A DNA stretch of 64,000 nt, taken from contig SVIP01000003.1 in the NCBI GenBank assembly GCA_015069425.1, forward strand, positions 1 to 64,000. The letters run 5' to 3'. Within the stretch, counting starts at the first letter, position 1; every line of letters begins with the position of its first letter. This document shows positions 43,931-53,665 of this stretch, in pieces. Position numbers and translations under genes: made by a program. Origin of the DNA: Clostridiales bacterium. Its GTDB lineage: Bacteria; Bacillota; Clostridia; Christensenellales; Borkfalkiaceae. A model generated the notes under the pieces. It did no database searches. It was not told the origin of the DNA and worked only from the letters and a program-made list of their open reading frames with translations.

Positions 43931-45250
43931 ATGGGATTATTTTTTGGTACTGACGGATTAAGGGGAAAAGTAAACGAAGATTTAAGTTTTAATATAGCGT
44001 ATAAAATAGGCAACGCTTTATCTATACTTAAAGAAAATCCAACAGTTTTAATAGGTAGTGATACGCGAATTTCTAATACGTATTTAACTCTTGCGGTTGC
44101 AAGTGGTGCAATGAGTGGAGGTGCAAAGGTTATGGATGTTGGCGTAATTCCTACTGCTGGCGTTGCTTATTTAACACGTAAAATCAAAGCCGATTATGGA
44201 ATTGTTATAAGCGCATCACATAATAGCGGTGAATATAACGGAATAAAAATATTCAATTCCGACGGTTATAAATTGTCGGATAAGGAAGAAGAGAGAATAG
44301 AACGCTGTTTCATAAGAGAAAAAGTAAATGCTTTTCCAGATATAGGCACGTATGAACAAAATTTTAATCTCTCAAAGTTGTATAAAAATTATTTGGTAAA
44401 GGCTAGTGAAAACAGCCTTAAAGGATTGACTGTAGTTCTTGACGGCGCATACGGTGCGTCGCATAGAATTGCACCCGACGTGTTTAGAAAGTTAGGGGCT
44501 TCGGTTATCGCTGCAAATTGTGTAAACGACGGAAAAAAGATAAACGAAAATTGTGGCGCGTTATATCCTGAAAATCTTGTAAAAAGAGTTTTTAGATATA
44601 AAGCAGACGTTGGGTTTGCATTTGACGGGGATTCTGACCGTTTGATTGCCGTTGATGAAAAGGGCAATATTATTGACGGTGATATGATAATTTACGGCCT
44701 TGCAAAGTATTTAAAAAAACAGGGTAAGTTAAAAAAAGATGCAGTTGTTGGAACAAGTCACACAAATATGGCTATCGAAGAAGATTTGGCAAGCGAGGGT
44801 ATTGAACTTATTAGAACGGATATCGGGGATAAATACGTGCTATCAAAGTTAATAGAGAAAGATTTATCACTTGGTGGGGAACAAAGCGGGCACGTAATTA
44901 TAAAAGATTACGCAACAACTGGCGACGGAATTTTAACCGCCATAATAGTTGCAAATATGATTATTAAAGAAAAAGTAACTATGTCAGAGGCTTTAAAAAT
45001 TGATTTATATCCGCAAGTTAATAAAAACGTTGTGGTTGAAGATAAGTTTAGAATAATGAATAGTGAAGAGTTAGGTAAGGTCGTTGCCAAATATAATGCA
45101 GAACTTGGTTCTGGTGGCAGAATTATGATAAGAGCGTCTGGCACTGAGCCTAAAATTCGTGTAATGGTCGAAAGCAAAAATAAAGAATTAAATGAAAATA
45201 TTGCAAATACCGTTGTTGGTATAATTAAAAGAATTAACGCAGAAGTTTAA
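43931..45250 (+). CDS. glmM: phosphoglucosamine mutase
   Basis: 439-residue alpha-D-phosphohexomutase converting GlcN-6-P to GlcN-1-P. The active-site phosphoserine is Ser96 in SASHNSG, the Mg-binding DGDSDR is in the middle, and the C-terminal RASGTEPKIRVMVE binds phosphate. An AAAGGGGG site precedes the ATG. It acts right before the GlmU-type acetyltransferase encoded upstream. Confidence 0.93.
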   Translation: MGLFFGTDGLRGKVNEDLSFNIAYKIGNALSILKENPTVLIGSDTRISNTYLTLAVASGAMSGGAKVMDVGVIPTAGVAYLTRKIKADYGIVISASHNSGEYNGIKIFNSDGYKLSDKEEERIERCFIREKVNAFPDIGTYEQNFNLSKLYKNYLVKASENSLKGLTVVLDGAYGASHRIAPDVFRKLGASVIAANCVNDGKKINENCGALYPENLVKRVFRYKADVGFAFDGDSDRLIAVDEKGNIIDGDMIIYGLAKYLKKQGKLKKDAVVGTSHTNMAIEEDLASEGIELIRTDIGDKYVLSKLIEKDLSLGGEQSGHVIIKDYATTGDGILTAIIVANMIIKEKVTMSEALKIDLYPQVNKNVVVEDKFRIMNSEELGKVVAKYNAELGSGGRIMIRASGTEPKIRVMVESKNKELNENIANTVVGIIKRINAEV

Positions 45251-45303
45251 TATTTTCGATTGTTTAGTTTTTAACGTGTTAAAAATTTAATAGTTTAGCA
45301 AAT

Positions 45304-45340
45304 AAACGCGATAGGCAAAATAAAAGTCTATCGCGTTTTT
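45304..45340 (+). terminator. glmM terminator
   Basis: Stem AAACGCGATAG (45304-45314) pairs with CTATCGCGTTT (45328-45338), followed by T. Confidence 0.83.
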
Positions 45341-45473
45341 ACTTATGAATTTATTTTAAAGGTTGTGGTGAAAAAGGTCAAAAAATAATAAAAATTAACT
45401 GTTCTAAACTTAAAATTATATTTACAAAATTATTATAATATGATATACTTAACTAAAAGGGGGAGTATGCCAT

Positions 45474-45935
45474 ATGAAAATTAGTAAAAGTAAAATGTTG
45501 GTTGGAATTTTATCAATAGCAATACTTGTTGTATCTTTAGTCGTTATGTTTTGCGACATATTTATTCCTATTAACTTCTGGGTTCATCCTGTTTTGAACT
45601 TTTTATTTTGTTTATTTACGGGGTTTGGAATTGTTGCAATAGTGCTTGCTTTTATCAATAAGTCATCTTGGTATTTTTTTATTTGCGCAATTTTGTTAGG
45701 TTTTGCATTGTTATACGCTCTAATAAATTATATTGAGTGGTGGATTGCAATAATAGTTGCCGTTGTGTTTGCTATAATTATATCTTTGTTGAGTTTTATA
45801 ACTTCATCAAACAAAACCGAAAGTATTGCTCTTAACGCATCGCCCGATTATAAAAACTACGAGCAAAGAAAGGCTGAAGAGCAAAGCGTGAAAGAGGAAA
45901 CAGAAGAACTTCCTGAAATTAAATCATTTAAATAA
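45474..45935 (+). CDS. small membrane protein of unknown function
   Basis: 153 residues with about four hydrophobic segments (about 8-28, 36-60, 65-85, 88-108), then a charged, acidic cytoplasmic tail of 40 residues. No family is recognised. The ATG at 45474 follows AAGGGGGAG; an earlier ATG at 45467 is out of frame. It is 14 bases before pncB, so it may share its transcript. Confidence 0.6.
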   Translation: MKISKSKMLVGILSIAILVVSLVVMFCDIFIPINFWVHPVLNFLFCLFTGFGIVAIVLAFINKSSWYFFICAILLGFALLYALINYIEWWIAIIVAVVFAIIISLLSFITSSNKTESIALNASPDYKNYEQRKAEEQSVKEETEELPEIKSFK

Positions 45936-45949
45936 TAAGAGAAACTAAA

Positions 45950-47398
45950 ATGGATAATAGAAATTTAACCTTACTTACCGACCTTTATCAACTTACAATG
46001 ATGAACGGTTATCTAAAGCACGATAAAAAAGATGAAATAGCGGTTTTTGACGTCTTTTTTAGACAAAACGATATGATAACTTATTCATTAGCTTGTGGGT
46101 TAGAACAAGTGGTTAACTATATACTCAATTTAAATTTTGGCAAAGAAGAAATAAGTTACTTAGATAGTTTGGGTATTTTTAGTGAAGGATTTCTTAATTA
46201 TCTAAAGAATTTTAAATTTACTGGCGACGTATATGCAGTTCCAGAAGGAACGGTTGTTTTCCCAGGCGAGCCTATATTAACCGTTAAAGCTCCTATATTG
46301 CAAGCGCAACTTGTTGAAACTGCGATTTTAAATATAATGAATTTCCAAACTCTAATAGCGACTAAATCTGCAAAAATATGCTATGCGGCAAAAGAAGATA
46401 TAGTTATGGAATTTGGTTTGCGTCGCGCCCAAGCGCCAGATGCTGGTATTTATGGCGCAAGAGCCGCCGTTATAGGTGGATGTAATTGTACTTCAAACGT
46501 TTTAGCAGGTAAAATGTTTGATATTCCCGTTTCAGGCACGCACGCGCACAGTTGGGTTATGAACTTTAAGGACGAGTATACTGCTTTTATGGAATACGCT
46601 AAAACGTATCCCGATAACACGTTGTTGCTCGTTGATACTTATGATACGTTAGGTCAAGGTGTTCCTAATGCAATTAAAGTTTTCGACTGGTTAAAAGAAA
46701 ACGGATATAAACCCCGTGGAATAAGGCTTGATTCTGGCGACCTTGCATATTTGTCTAAAAAAGCAAGGCAAATGCTAGACGAGGCAGGTCATAAAGATAC
46801 CATAATATGCGCATCTGGGGACCTTGACGAATATTCTATAAATTCTCTTAAAAACCAAGGCGCATGCATTGATTTATGGGGCGTTGGTACAAGGCTAATA
46901 ACAAGTGCAGATATGCCTGCTTTAGGTGGTGTTTATAAACTTGCTGCAGTTATTGATAATGACGGTAACGTTACACCCAAAATTAAACTTTCAAATAATT
47001 CTGCAAAAATCACCAACCCAGGGTTTAAAGATATTTATAGGGTTTACGACAAGAAAACGGGTAAGGCAGAGGCGGATTTTATCTATTTGCGTGGCGAAAA
47101 TATTGATACAAATAAACCTTTAGTACTTACGCATCCTACGGAAAGATGGAAAAAAATCACTTTTGAAAATTATGAGTTGCGTTCGTTACAAATTGAAGTT
47201 ATTAAGCAGGGTTCTTTAGTTTACGATATGCCTTCTTTAAAGGATATAAAAGAATACGCAAAGCGTGAACTTGAAAGTTTTTGGGACGAATATAAACGCC
47301 TTGATAGACCGCACATTTATAAGGTGGATTTATCTGACGGATTATATGAATTGAAAAAAAGTATGCTTGAAAAAATACGCGGGGCTAACGTTTTATAA
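45950..47398 (+). CDS. pncB: nicotinate phosphoribosyltransferase
   Basis: 482-residue enzyme joining nicotinate and PRPP to give NaMN in NAD salvage. Seen are LLTDLYQLTMMNGYL at the start, the GLRRAQAPDAGIYGARAA block, SGTHAHSWVM with the catalytic His, and IRLDSGDLAYLS. The GAGAAACTA stretch upstream is a modest ribosome site. With pnuC at 34.9 kb it indicates NAD precursor scavenging. Confidence 0.93.
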   Translation: MDNRNLTLLTDLYQLTMMNGYLKHDKKDEIAVFDVFFRQNDMITYSLACGLEQVVNYILNLNFGKEEISYLDSLGIFSEGFLNYLKNFKFTGDVYAVPEGTVVFPGEPILTVKAPILQAQLVETAILNIMNFQTLIATKSAKICYAAKEDIVMEFGLRRAQAPDAGIYGARAAVIGGCNCTSNVLAGKMFDIPVSGTHAHSWVMNFKDEYTAFMEYAKTYPDNTLLLVDTYDTLGQGVPNAIKVFDWLKENGYKPRGIRLDSGDLAYLSKKARQMLDEAGHKDTIICASGDLDEYSINSLKNQGACIDLWGVGTRLITSADMPALGGVYKLAAVIDNDGNVTPKIKLSNNSAKITNPGFKDIYRVYDKKTGKAEADFIYLRGENIDTNKPLVLTHPTERWKKITFENYELRSLQIEVIKQGSLVYDMPSLKDIKEYAKRELESFWDEYKRLDRPHIYKVDLSDGLYELKKSMLEKIRGANVL

Positions 47399-47413
47399 GC
47401 GGGGGGAATTGTT

Positions 47414-48001
47414 TTGGAACTTAATAAAAACAAATACTCTAAAAAGGAAGTTGCAGATATTCTTACCGCATATAAAGGCGAATATGAGAAGCGTATTTCT
47501 GAAAATAGAGAAATTATTAGCAGATTAAATGATGAAATTAAATCACTAAATGCTTACGTCGATAGTCTAAAAGAAAAGGAAAATATTTTGGTGGCAACTT
47601 TGACTAGAGCGGAAAAAACTGCTATGGAAGTTGAAGAAAATGCAAAACTACAATATTCGCTAGAAGTTGAAAGACTTAAAAAGTTTTCAAAAAAGTGGAA
47701 TGCATATTTTGAAGAGTTGAAAGATAAATATCCGTTATATCCACCAGTAAAGAAAGCGCGCGCAATAAAAAATGAAGTAGATTGTGTAACGGAAGAAGAT
47801 AATCCAAAAGAGTTTATCAATAGATTAGACAGTCAAATACCTGAAACTAATGGCAAAACTTTTGACCCAAAAAAGAAGATTAAAGATTATATAGCCGCAA
47901 CAGGTGTTAACGGCTTTAATATAGATGAAGTGCTCAACCCAGGCGAACTTCAGTTGGAGGATTTATGCAAAGAATTAGGGCTAATAGATTCGGACGAATA
48001 A
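47414..48001 (+). CDS. DivIVA-like coiled-coil protein
   Basis: 195 residues. The first 100 are a coiled coil with a KYSKKEVADILTAYKGEYEK start resembling DivIVA. The C-terminal part is polar and ends in an acidic region. The start is TTG 47414 after GGGGGGAA. Downstream genes lspA-rluD-pyrR follow divIVA (with ileS) in Bacillus subtilis, so synteny supports a DivIVA-type role in septum or pole placement, although the N-terminal membrane-binding tip is not clear. It overlaps lspA by 37 bases. Confidence 0.6.
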   Translation: MELNKNKYSKKEVADILTAYKGEYEKRISENREIISRLNDEIKSLNAYVDSLKEKENILVATLTRAEKTAMEVEENAKLQYSLEVERLKKFSKKWNAYFEELKDKYPLYPPVKKARAIKNEVDCVTEEDNPKEFINRLDSQIPETNGKTFDPKKKIKDYIAATGVNGFNIDEVLNPGELQLEDLCKELGLIDSDE

Positions 48002-48519
48002 TTCTTGAACTTTTGCCTTTATTTATAGTTATTGTTTGTACCGTTTTAGACCAGATAACAAAAACTTGTTTTAAGAATCTTTATTTTGAAAAAGGCGGTA
48101 GCACGCAAGTTATAAAAAACTTTTTTTATTTAACTTATACCGTAAACACAGGTGCTGCGTGGAGTTTTCTTGCAGACGTTTCTTGGGGTCAAACTTTTTT
48201 TAAGATTTTAACTGCCGTTTCGTTAGTTTTATTCGTATTGTTTTATATTTACGCTTTTAAGCGCAACTACAAATGGCTTAAATATTCTATTGCAATAGTG
48301 GTAGGCGGCACGCTAGGTAATTTTATAGATAGACTTTCTTTTAATGGCGTTACCGATTTTATTAGTTTGGTGTTTGGCGATTATTACTTTCCGGTGTTTA
48401 ATCTTGCCGATTCGTTTTTGACAGTTGGGGTAATAATGTTAATAGTGCATTTTCTATTTTTAGATGAAAGTGCTTTGTTTAAAAAGAATAATGGAAAAGA
48501 AAACGATTCTAATAGATAA
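47965..48519 (+). CDS. lspA: signal peptidase II (lipoprotein)
   Basis: 184-residue aspartyl protease removing signal peptides of lipoproteins. Four membrane segments, with VNTGAAWSF, GGTLGNFIDRL and the catalytic Asp in VTDFI and NLADSFLTVG. ATG 47965 is 4 bases from GGAGG. Slightly longer than usual because of a charged C-terminal tail, whose last codons overlap rluD by 29 bases. Confidence 0.93.
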   Translation: MQRIRANRFGRIILELLPLFIVIVCTVLDQITKTCFKNLYFEKGGSTQVIKNFFYLTYTVNTGAAWSFLADVSWGQTFFKILTAVSLVLFVLFYIYAFKRNYKWLKYSIAIVVGGTLGNFIDRLSFNGVTDFISLVFGDYYFPVFNLADSFLTVGVIMLIVHFLFLDESALFKKNNGKENDSNR

Positions 48520-49387
48520 CGGCGGAGTTCGTGTCGACGTGTTTTTAGCGGAAAAACTAGAATTCACACGTTCAAGAGTAAAAAAATTATGTGATGACGG
48601 TTTTGTCAGAGTTTTAGGTAAAGTTATAAAGTCTAACAAAATTTTAAAAACAGGTGAAGAGATAGAAATAACTTTGCCTGAAGTTAAAAATTTGGACTTA
48701 ACACCAGAAGATATTCCCATTGACATAATTTATCAAGATGAAGACGTTGCCGTTATCAATAAGCCTCAAGGTTTAACCGTTCATGCAGGTAACGGCACAA
48801 ATGGTTCAACGTTAGTTAACGCTCTTTTATACCATTTAGATAACCTTTCTGGTATAAACGGTGTGATAAGACCTGGTATTGTTCATAGGATTGACAAAAA
48901 CACTTCAGGACTACTTGTCGTTGCAAAGAATGATAAAGCGCATTTGGCTTTAGCAAAACAACTTGAAAATAAAACTTGTAGTCGCGTTTATTACGCTTTG
49001 CTTGAAGGCATTTTGAAAGAAGATAGTGGAAGAATATCGACATTTATAGGGCGCAATCCTAAAGATAGAACAAAGATGGCTGTTGTAAGTAGCGGGCGTG
49101 ATGCAATTACCGATTTTAACGTTGTAAAACGTTTTGAAAATTACACTTTATGTAAGTTTTCGCTTAAAACTGGCAGAACGCACCAAATTAGGGTTCACGC
49201 AAAATATATAGGTCATCCTATCGTTGGGGATAAAGAATATGGTTTCAAAAACCAAAAATTTAAACTTGACGGGCAACTTTTGCACGCAAGCGAATTAAAA
49301 TTTATACATCCGTCTACTGATAAAATAGTTAGTTTTTCTTGTCCGCTACCTAAATATTTTGAAGATATATTAAATAAATTGAAGTGA
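48491..49387 (+). CDS. RluD-family pseudouridine synthase
   Basis: An N-terminal S4 RNA-binding domain (about 12-70) and a pseudouridine synthase domain with the catalytic Asp in HRIDKNTSGLLVVAK, then GRTHQIRVH near the end. It modifies 23S rRNA uridines. 298 residues. ATG 48491 has only a weak ribosome site because it lies within lspA. In Bacillus the same neighbour is ylyB. Confidence 0.9.
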   Translation: MEKKTILIDNGGVRVDVFLAEKLEFTRSRVKKLCDDGFVRVLGKVIKSNKILKTGEEIEITLPEVKNLDLTPEDIPIDIIYQDEDVAVINKPQGLTVHAGNGTNGSTLVNALLYHLDNLSGINGVIRPGIVHRIDKNTSGLLVVAKNDKAHLALAKQLENKTCSRVYYALLEGILKEDSGRISTFIGRNPKDRTKMAVVSSGRDAITDFNVVKRFENYTLCKFSLKTGRTHQIRVHAKYIGHPIVGDKEYGFKNQKFKLDGQLLHASELKFIHPSTDKIVSFSCPLPKYFEDILNKLK

Positions 49388-49389
49388 TT

Positions 49390-49923
49390 ATGAAAGTTAA
49401 AACTATTTTGCTTGATTCTATGGCAATCAGTCGTGCATTGCGTAGAATATCGCATGAGATTATCGAGAATAATAAAGGTGTAAGCAACGTTGTATTGTTG
49501 GGTATTGCAAGAGGCGGTATCCCTGTTTGCGATTTACTTGCTGAAAATATTTACAATATAGAAAACGTTAAAGTTCCAGTTGGTAAACTTGATATAACGC
49601 TTTATCGTGACGATTTGCCACAAGACCTTGACGATGCAAAGGTAACTGGTAGCGAAATTGATTTTTCGCTTACGGATAAAGACGTTATATTGTGTGATGA
49701 CGTGTTATTTACCGGTAGAACGGTAAGGGCAGGGATTGATGCAATAGTTAAACGCGGAAGACCAAGAACCGTTCAACTTGCTGTATTGATTGACCGTGGG
49801 CATAGAGAATTGCCTATACGCGCAGACTACGTTGGCAAAAACGTTCCAACGTCAAAAGAAGAAGTTGTTTCGGTAACTTTTGACGGTGCAGATAGTCGCG
49901 CAGTTATTTTAAGTGCAAAATAA
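49390..49923 (+). CDS. pyrR: PyrR bifunctional pyr regulator / uracil phosphoribosyltransferase
   Basis: 177 residues of the type I phosphoribosyltransferase fold, with the PRPP loop VILCDDVLFTGRTVRAG and a nearby RGHRELPIRADYVGK segment, both hallmarks of PyrR. It binds pyr mRNA in response to UMP. The pyr operon itself is not in the window, so it acts in trans here. ATG 49390 begins 2 bases after the rluD stop. Confidence 0.9.
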   Translation: MKVKTILLDSMAISRALRRISHEIIENNKGVSNVVLLGIARGGIPVCDLLAENIYNIENVKVPVGKLDITLYRDDLPQDLDDAKVTGSEIDFSLTDKDVILCDDVLFTGRTVRAGIDAIVKRGRPRTVQLAVLIDRGHRELPIRADYVGKNVPTSKEEVVSVTFDGADSRAVILSAK

Positions 49924-49952
49924 ATATTAAATTATATAAGGACGTGATTTAA

Positions 49953-51269
49953 GTGGCTAAATCTTTGGTAGCAATAGTCGGCAGACCAAACGTAGGTAAA
50001 TCAACTTTTTTTAATAAGGTTGTCGGCAAAAAAATTTCAATAGTAGAAAATTTCCCTGGCGTTACTAGGGACAGGCTTTATGCTGACGCAGAATGGTGTG
50101 GTCGGTATTTTACGCTTGTTGATACTGGTGGGCTTGAATTAAAATCCACAGACCAAATGTGGAAACATATTCAAAAACAAGCAGAAATAGCAATAGAAAC
50201 TGCTGACGTTATAATATTATTTACAGATGCTAAAACTGGGCTCAATGCATCAGATGAAGACGTGGCTATGAAGTTAAGGAAATCTGGTAAACCAGTTGTA
50301 CTTGCTGTAAATAAACTTGATAATTATGACCCCGAAAAACTTTATGAATTTTATAATCTTGGTTTAGGTGAGCCGTATGGAATATCTGCAGAGCACGGAA
50401 CGGGCATAGGTGATTTGCTTGATGACGTGGTTGAAAAATTAGATGCTAACGGCGATAAAGTTGAAGACGACTCAATTAAACTTGCCGTAGTCGGAAAACC
50501 TAATGCGGGTAAGTCAAGTTTATGTAATAAATTACTAGGTTTTGACAGAACGATTGTGTCTGACATAGCAGGTACTACGCGCGATGCTATAGATACACTT
50601 TTTACTTATAAAGATACTAAATACACAATTATTGATACTGCGGGTATTAGAAAGAAAAAGAGCGTTGAAGAAGACCTTGAATATTATAGTGTATTGCGTG
50701 CTTTGGGCGCAATACGCCGTGCAGACGTATGTATTATGATGATTGATGCGTCTGAGGGCGTTACTGAACAAGACGTTAAAATTTGTGGTTATATACACGA
50801 ACAAGGTAAACCTTCCGTTATAGTTATGAACAAATGGGACCTTATAGAAAAGGATACTAATACTATAAATAAGTTTAACTATGACTTAAACGAATCACTT
50901 AAATTTATGGATTATTTGCAACCTATTTACGTTTCGGCAAAGACAGGTCAGCGTACTGATAAAATTTTAGACCTTGCTCAAAAGGTGTTAGATAACTCTC
51001 GCCGTCGTATTTCTACGGGTCAGTTAAATGATTTAGTGCTTGATTGCGTAAGAGCTAACGAACCCCCGTCGGTGAATGGAAAACGTTTAAAAATTAAATA
51101 TGCAACGCAAATGGGCGTAAACCCACCTACGTTTATTTTGTTTGTAAACGAATCTGCACTAATGCACTTTTCATATAAAAGATATCTTGAAAATTGTATA
51201 CGCAAAGCGTATGATTTTTCAGGTACTCCTATAAAAATTATGGTAAGGGAAAATAACGAGGATGAGTAA
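49953..51269 (+). CDS. der: ribosome-associated GTPase Der (EngA)
   Basis: Two tandem G domains: G1 motifs GRPNVGKST (10-18) and GKPNAGKSS (about 177-185), DTGG and DTAG, NKLD and NKWD, followed by a C-terminal KH-like domain. Assists assembly of the 50S subunit. Start is GTG 49953 with AAGGACGTG upstream. 438 residues. It overlaps plsY by 8 bases. Confidence 0.95.
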   Translation: MAKSLVAIVGRPNVGKSTFFNKVVGKKISIVENFPGVTRDRLYADAEWCGRYFTLVDTGGLELKSTDQMWKHIQKQAEIAIETADVIILFTDAKTGLNASDEDVAMKLRKSGKPVVLAVNKLDNYDPEKLYEFYNLGLGEPYGISAEHGTGIGDLLDDVVEKLDANGDKVEDDSIKLAVVGKPNAGKSSLCNKLLGFDRTIVSDIAGTTRDAIDTLFTYKDTKYTIIDTAGIRKKKSVEEDLEYYSVLRALGAIRRADVCIMMIDASEGVTEQDVKICGYIHEQGKPSVIVMNKWDLIEKDTNTINKFNYDLNESLKFMDYLQPIYVSAKTGQRTDKILDLAQKVLDNSRRRISTGQLNDLVLDCVRANEPPSVNGKRLKIKYATQMGVNPPTFILFVNESALMHFSYKRYLENCIRKAYDFSGTPIKIMVRENNEDE

Positions 51270-52053
51270 TCTGTGGCTTTTAATAATTTTTGCGCTTTGT
51301 AGTTATGCTTTTGGCAATATAAACTGGGCGTTGATTATTTCAAAATTGAAGAAAACTGACATTAGAAAACTTGGAAGTGGTAACCCAGGAACTTTAAATA
51401 TGAGCAGAAATTTAGGTTTGGGCTTGGGGCTTTTAACTTTCTTTTTAGATATCTTAAAAGGCGCTATACCAACGTTGATTGCGTTTTTTGTTACCAAAAA
51501 CCGTGTCTTTGAAGGGACTACTTTTAACGTTGCAGATTTAGCGATATATCTTGCAGGTTTTTGCGCTGTACTAGGTCATATTTATCCTGTTGTATTAAAA
51601 TTCAAGGGCGGTAAGGGTATCGCTTCAACTATCGGCGTATTTTTAGTGTGTTCGTCAGTTTATGGTTGGGAATGGGCAGTTGTAATAATTATGGCTTTGG
51701 TGGCTGCAACCTTGTTTATTTATTTTACTGAATTTGGCGCAATGGGTTCGTTTATTGCAATTACACCGCCGGCAATAGGAAATGGTATAAGGTTATATCT
51801 TGCTTATAATGAGGTAGTAACAGACTTTACTTTTTATATAATTTCTAATATTTTAATTCTTTTAATATGTCTATTTACATGGTTTGCTCATAGACAAAAT
51901 ATAAAAAGAATGCTTGCTGGCGAAGAACATCCAACATCTATAAAAGAAATGGTTGTTAAAATGAAACTTAAAAAGGCTCAAGCAAAAGCAAATGAAAAGA
52001 AAAAATTAGAAAACGTTAATACTAATAATGATTGTAATAACAACAAAAAATAA
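51262..52053 (+). CDS. plsY: acyl-phosphate glycerol-3-phosphate acyltransferase
   Basis: Membrane acyltransferase making lysophosphatidate from acyl-phosphate. Five membrane segments are predicted; family motifs are SGNPGTLNMSRNLG, KGGKGIAST and a later GAMGSFIA loop. It is 263 residues, about 50 more than usual, owing to a Lys/Glu/Asn-rich cytoplasmic C-terminal tail. The start lies inside der. Confidence 0.92.
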   Translation: MSNLWLLIIFALCSYAFGNINWALIISKLKKTDIRKLGSGNPGTLNMSRNLGLGLGLLTFFLDILKGAIPTLIAFFVTKNRVFEGTTFNVADLAIYLAGFCAVLGHIYPVVLKFKGGKGIASTIGVFLVCSSVYGWEWAVVIIMALVAATLFIYFTEFGAMGSFIAITPPAIGNGIRLYLAYNEVVTDFTFYIISNILILLICLFTWFAHRQNIKRMLAGEEHPTSIKEMVVKMKLKKAQAKANEKKKLENVNTNNDCNNNKK

Positions 52054-52079
52054 TTTTTTCAGTAAATTTTATTAAAATC

Positions 52080-52108
52080 TCATATGTTTATCAAATCTCT
52101 CATATATT
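52080..52108 (+). promoter_or_regulatory. sigma-E-like promoter of spoIVA
   Basis: TCATATG (52080-52086) and CATATATT (52101-52108), 14 bases apart, fit the sigma-E consensus. spoIVA is a sigma-E gene in Bacillus. Confidence 0.55.
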
Positions 52109-52136
52109 ACTTGTGTAATGTTTGGGAGGTTTTTTT

Positions 52137-53615
52137 ATGGAAAAATACAATATCTATAAAGATATATCCGTAAGAACGGGTGGGGATATGTATATCGGGG
52201 TCGTTGGTCCTGTCCGTACGGGCAAATCAACGTTTATAACTCAATTTATGCAAAATTTTGTGTTGCCTAACATAAGCAATAAATTGCAAAAACAGATAGC
52301 AACTGACGAAATGCCACAGTCAGCAGATGGTAAAATTATTATGACTACGCAACCAAAGTTTATACCTGCAAATGGCGTAAGAGTTCAGTTTAAAAATAAA
52401 ATTAGCGCAAACGTAAGGCTGGTAGACTGCGTTGGTTATTTAGTTGAAGGTGCAGTTGGGCACGTTGAAGACGATAAGCCAAGGCTGGTAAAAACCCCGT
52501 GGGATGATAAAGAATTGCCCTTTGAAAAAGCGGCAGAAATAGGAACAAGAAAAGTTATAGAAGATTATTCAACCGTTGGAATTGTGGTAACAACTGACGG
52601 CAGTATAGGGGATATTCCACGCGCAAATTATATCAATGCAGAAGATAGGGTTATAAACGAGTTAAAAAGCCTTAATAAACCGTTTGTTGTGGTGCTAAAC
52701 ACAAAAAATCCTAATTCAGATAAGGCGCTATCTATATCCGCAGAAATAGAAAGTAAACACGGTGTTTCGGTACATTGTGTGGATGCTTTAAATATGAATG
52801 CTGATGATATATCGGCAATTATGGAAAAAGTTTTGCTAGAGTTTTCTATGTGTGGTTTTAACGTTAAAATTCCACAATGGATGCAAGTTTTGCCTGCCGA
52901 AAACAAAATTATTGCGGAAATGCTTGGTGAATTAAAAAAAGCATCTTGTTCAATTAAAAAAATGCGTGATTTTTCTGAATTAGATAATATATTTGAAGAT
53001 AGCGAATATTTTAAAAAACTTAAAGTAAATGATTTGAAATTAGACAAAGGCATTGTTGAATACGAACTTGTTTGCAAAGATAATTTATTTTTTAAAGTTT
53101 TATCTGACGAATGTGATGAAAAAATAGACGACGATTACGAGTTGATGAGTTATATTAAAACTTTTTCAGCAGAAAAGAAAAAATATCAAAAAATTAAAGA
53201 TGCGCTTATTGAGGCTGAAGAGAGCGGTTATGGTGTAGTTTTGCCAACCGTTGACGAAATGAATCTTGAAGAACCAGTGCTTGTTAAGCAAGGCGGTAGA
53301 TATGGGGTAAAACTTAAAGCGTCTGCACCTAGTTTGCATATAATGAAAGTTGACGTTGCAACCGAGGTATCGCCTATCGTAGGAACGGAAAAGCAAGGTG
53401 AAGATATTATAAATTTTATTATGAATAAGTTTGAAGATAATCCTGCAGGTATTTGGGAAACAAATATGTTTGGTAAATCTTTGCACGATTTAGTCAATGA
53501 AGGGCTTGCTGGCAAACTTACGGCAATGCCTAAAGACGCGCAGGGTAAAATGAGAAGAACTTTAACGCGCATAGTCAACGAAAATCGTGGCGGGATAATT
53601 TGTATATTATTATAA
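52137..53615 (+). CDS. spoIVA: stage IV sporulation protein A (spore coat morphogenetic ATPase)
   Basis: 492 residues, the same length as the Bacillus protein. It forms the ATP-driven base layer of the spore coat around the forespore. Walker A GPVRTGKST (24-32) includes Lys30. The sensor and Walker B regions (RLVDCVGY) and the C-terminal amphipathic end region are present. ATG 52137 is favoured over the earlier in-frame frame because GGGAGG is just upstream. Its presence shows a sporulation lineage. Confidence 0.95.
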   Translation: MEKYNIYKDISVRTGGDMYIGVVGPVRTGKSTFITQFMQNFVLPNISNKLQKQIATDEMPQSADGKIIMTTQPKFIPANGVRVQFKNKISANVRLVDCVGYLVEGAVGHVEDDKPRLVKTPWDDKELPFEKAAEIGTRKVIEDYSTVGIVVTTDGSIGDIPRANYINAEDRVINELKSLNKPFVVVLNTKNPNSDKALSISAEIESKHGVSVHCVDALNMNADDISAIMEKVLLEFSMCGFNVKIPQWMQVLPAENKIIAEMLGELKKASCSIKKMRDFSELDNIFEDSEYFKKLKVNDLKLDKGIVEYELVCKDNLFFKVLSDECDEKIDDDYELMSYIKTFSAEKKKYQKIKDALIEAEESGYGVVLPTVDEMNLEEPVLVKQGGRYGVKLKASAPSLHIMKVDVATEVSPIVGTEKQGEDIINFIMNKFEDNPAGIWETNMFGKSLHDLVNEGLAGKLTAMPKDAQGKMRRTLTRIVNENRGGIICILL

Positions 53616-53626
53616 ACTTTTATAAA

Positions 53627-53665
53627 ACTAAAAAGTGGCAACCAAAAACAGTTGCCACTTTTTTC
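53627..53665. terminator. bidirectional terminator between spoIVA and ABC genes
   Basis: Stem AAAAGTGGCAAC (53631-53642) pairs with GTTGCCACTTTT (53651-53662), with A and T runs at each side. It can serve both convergent transcripts. Confidence 0.85.
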
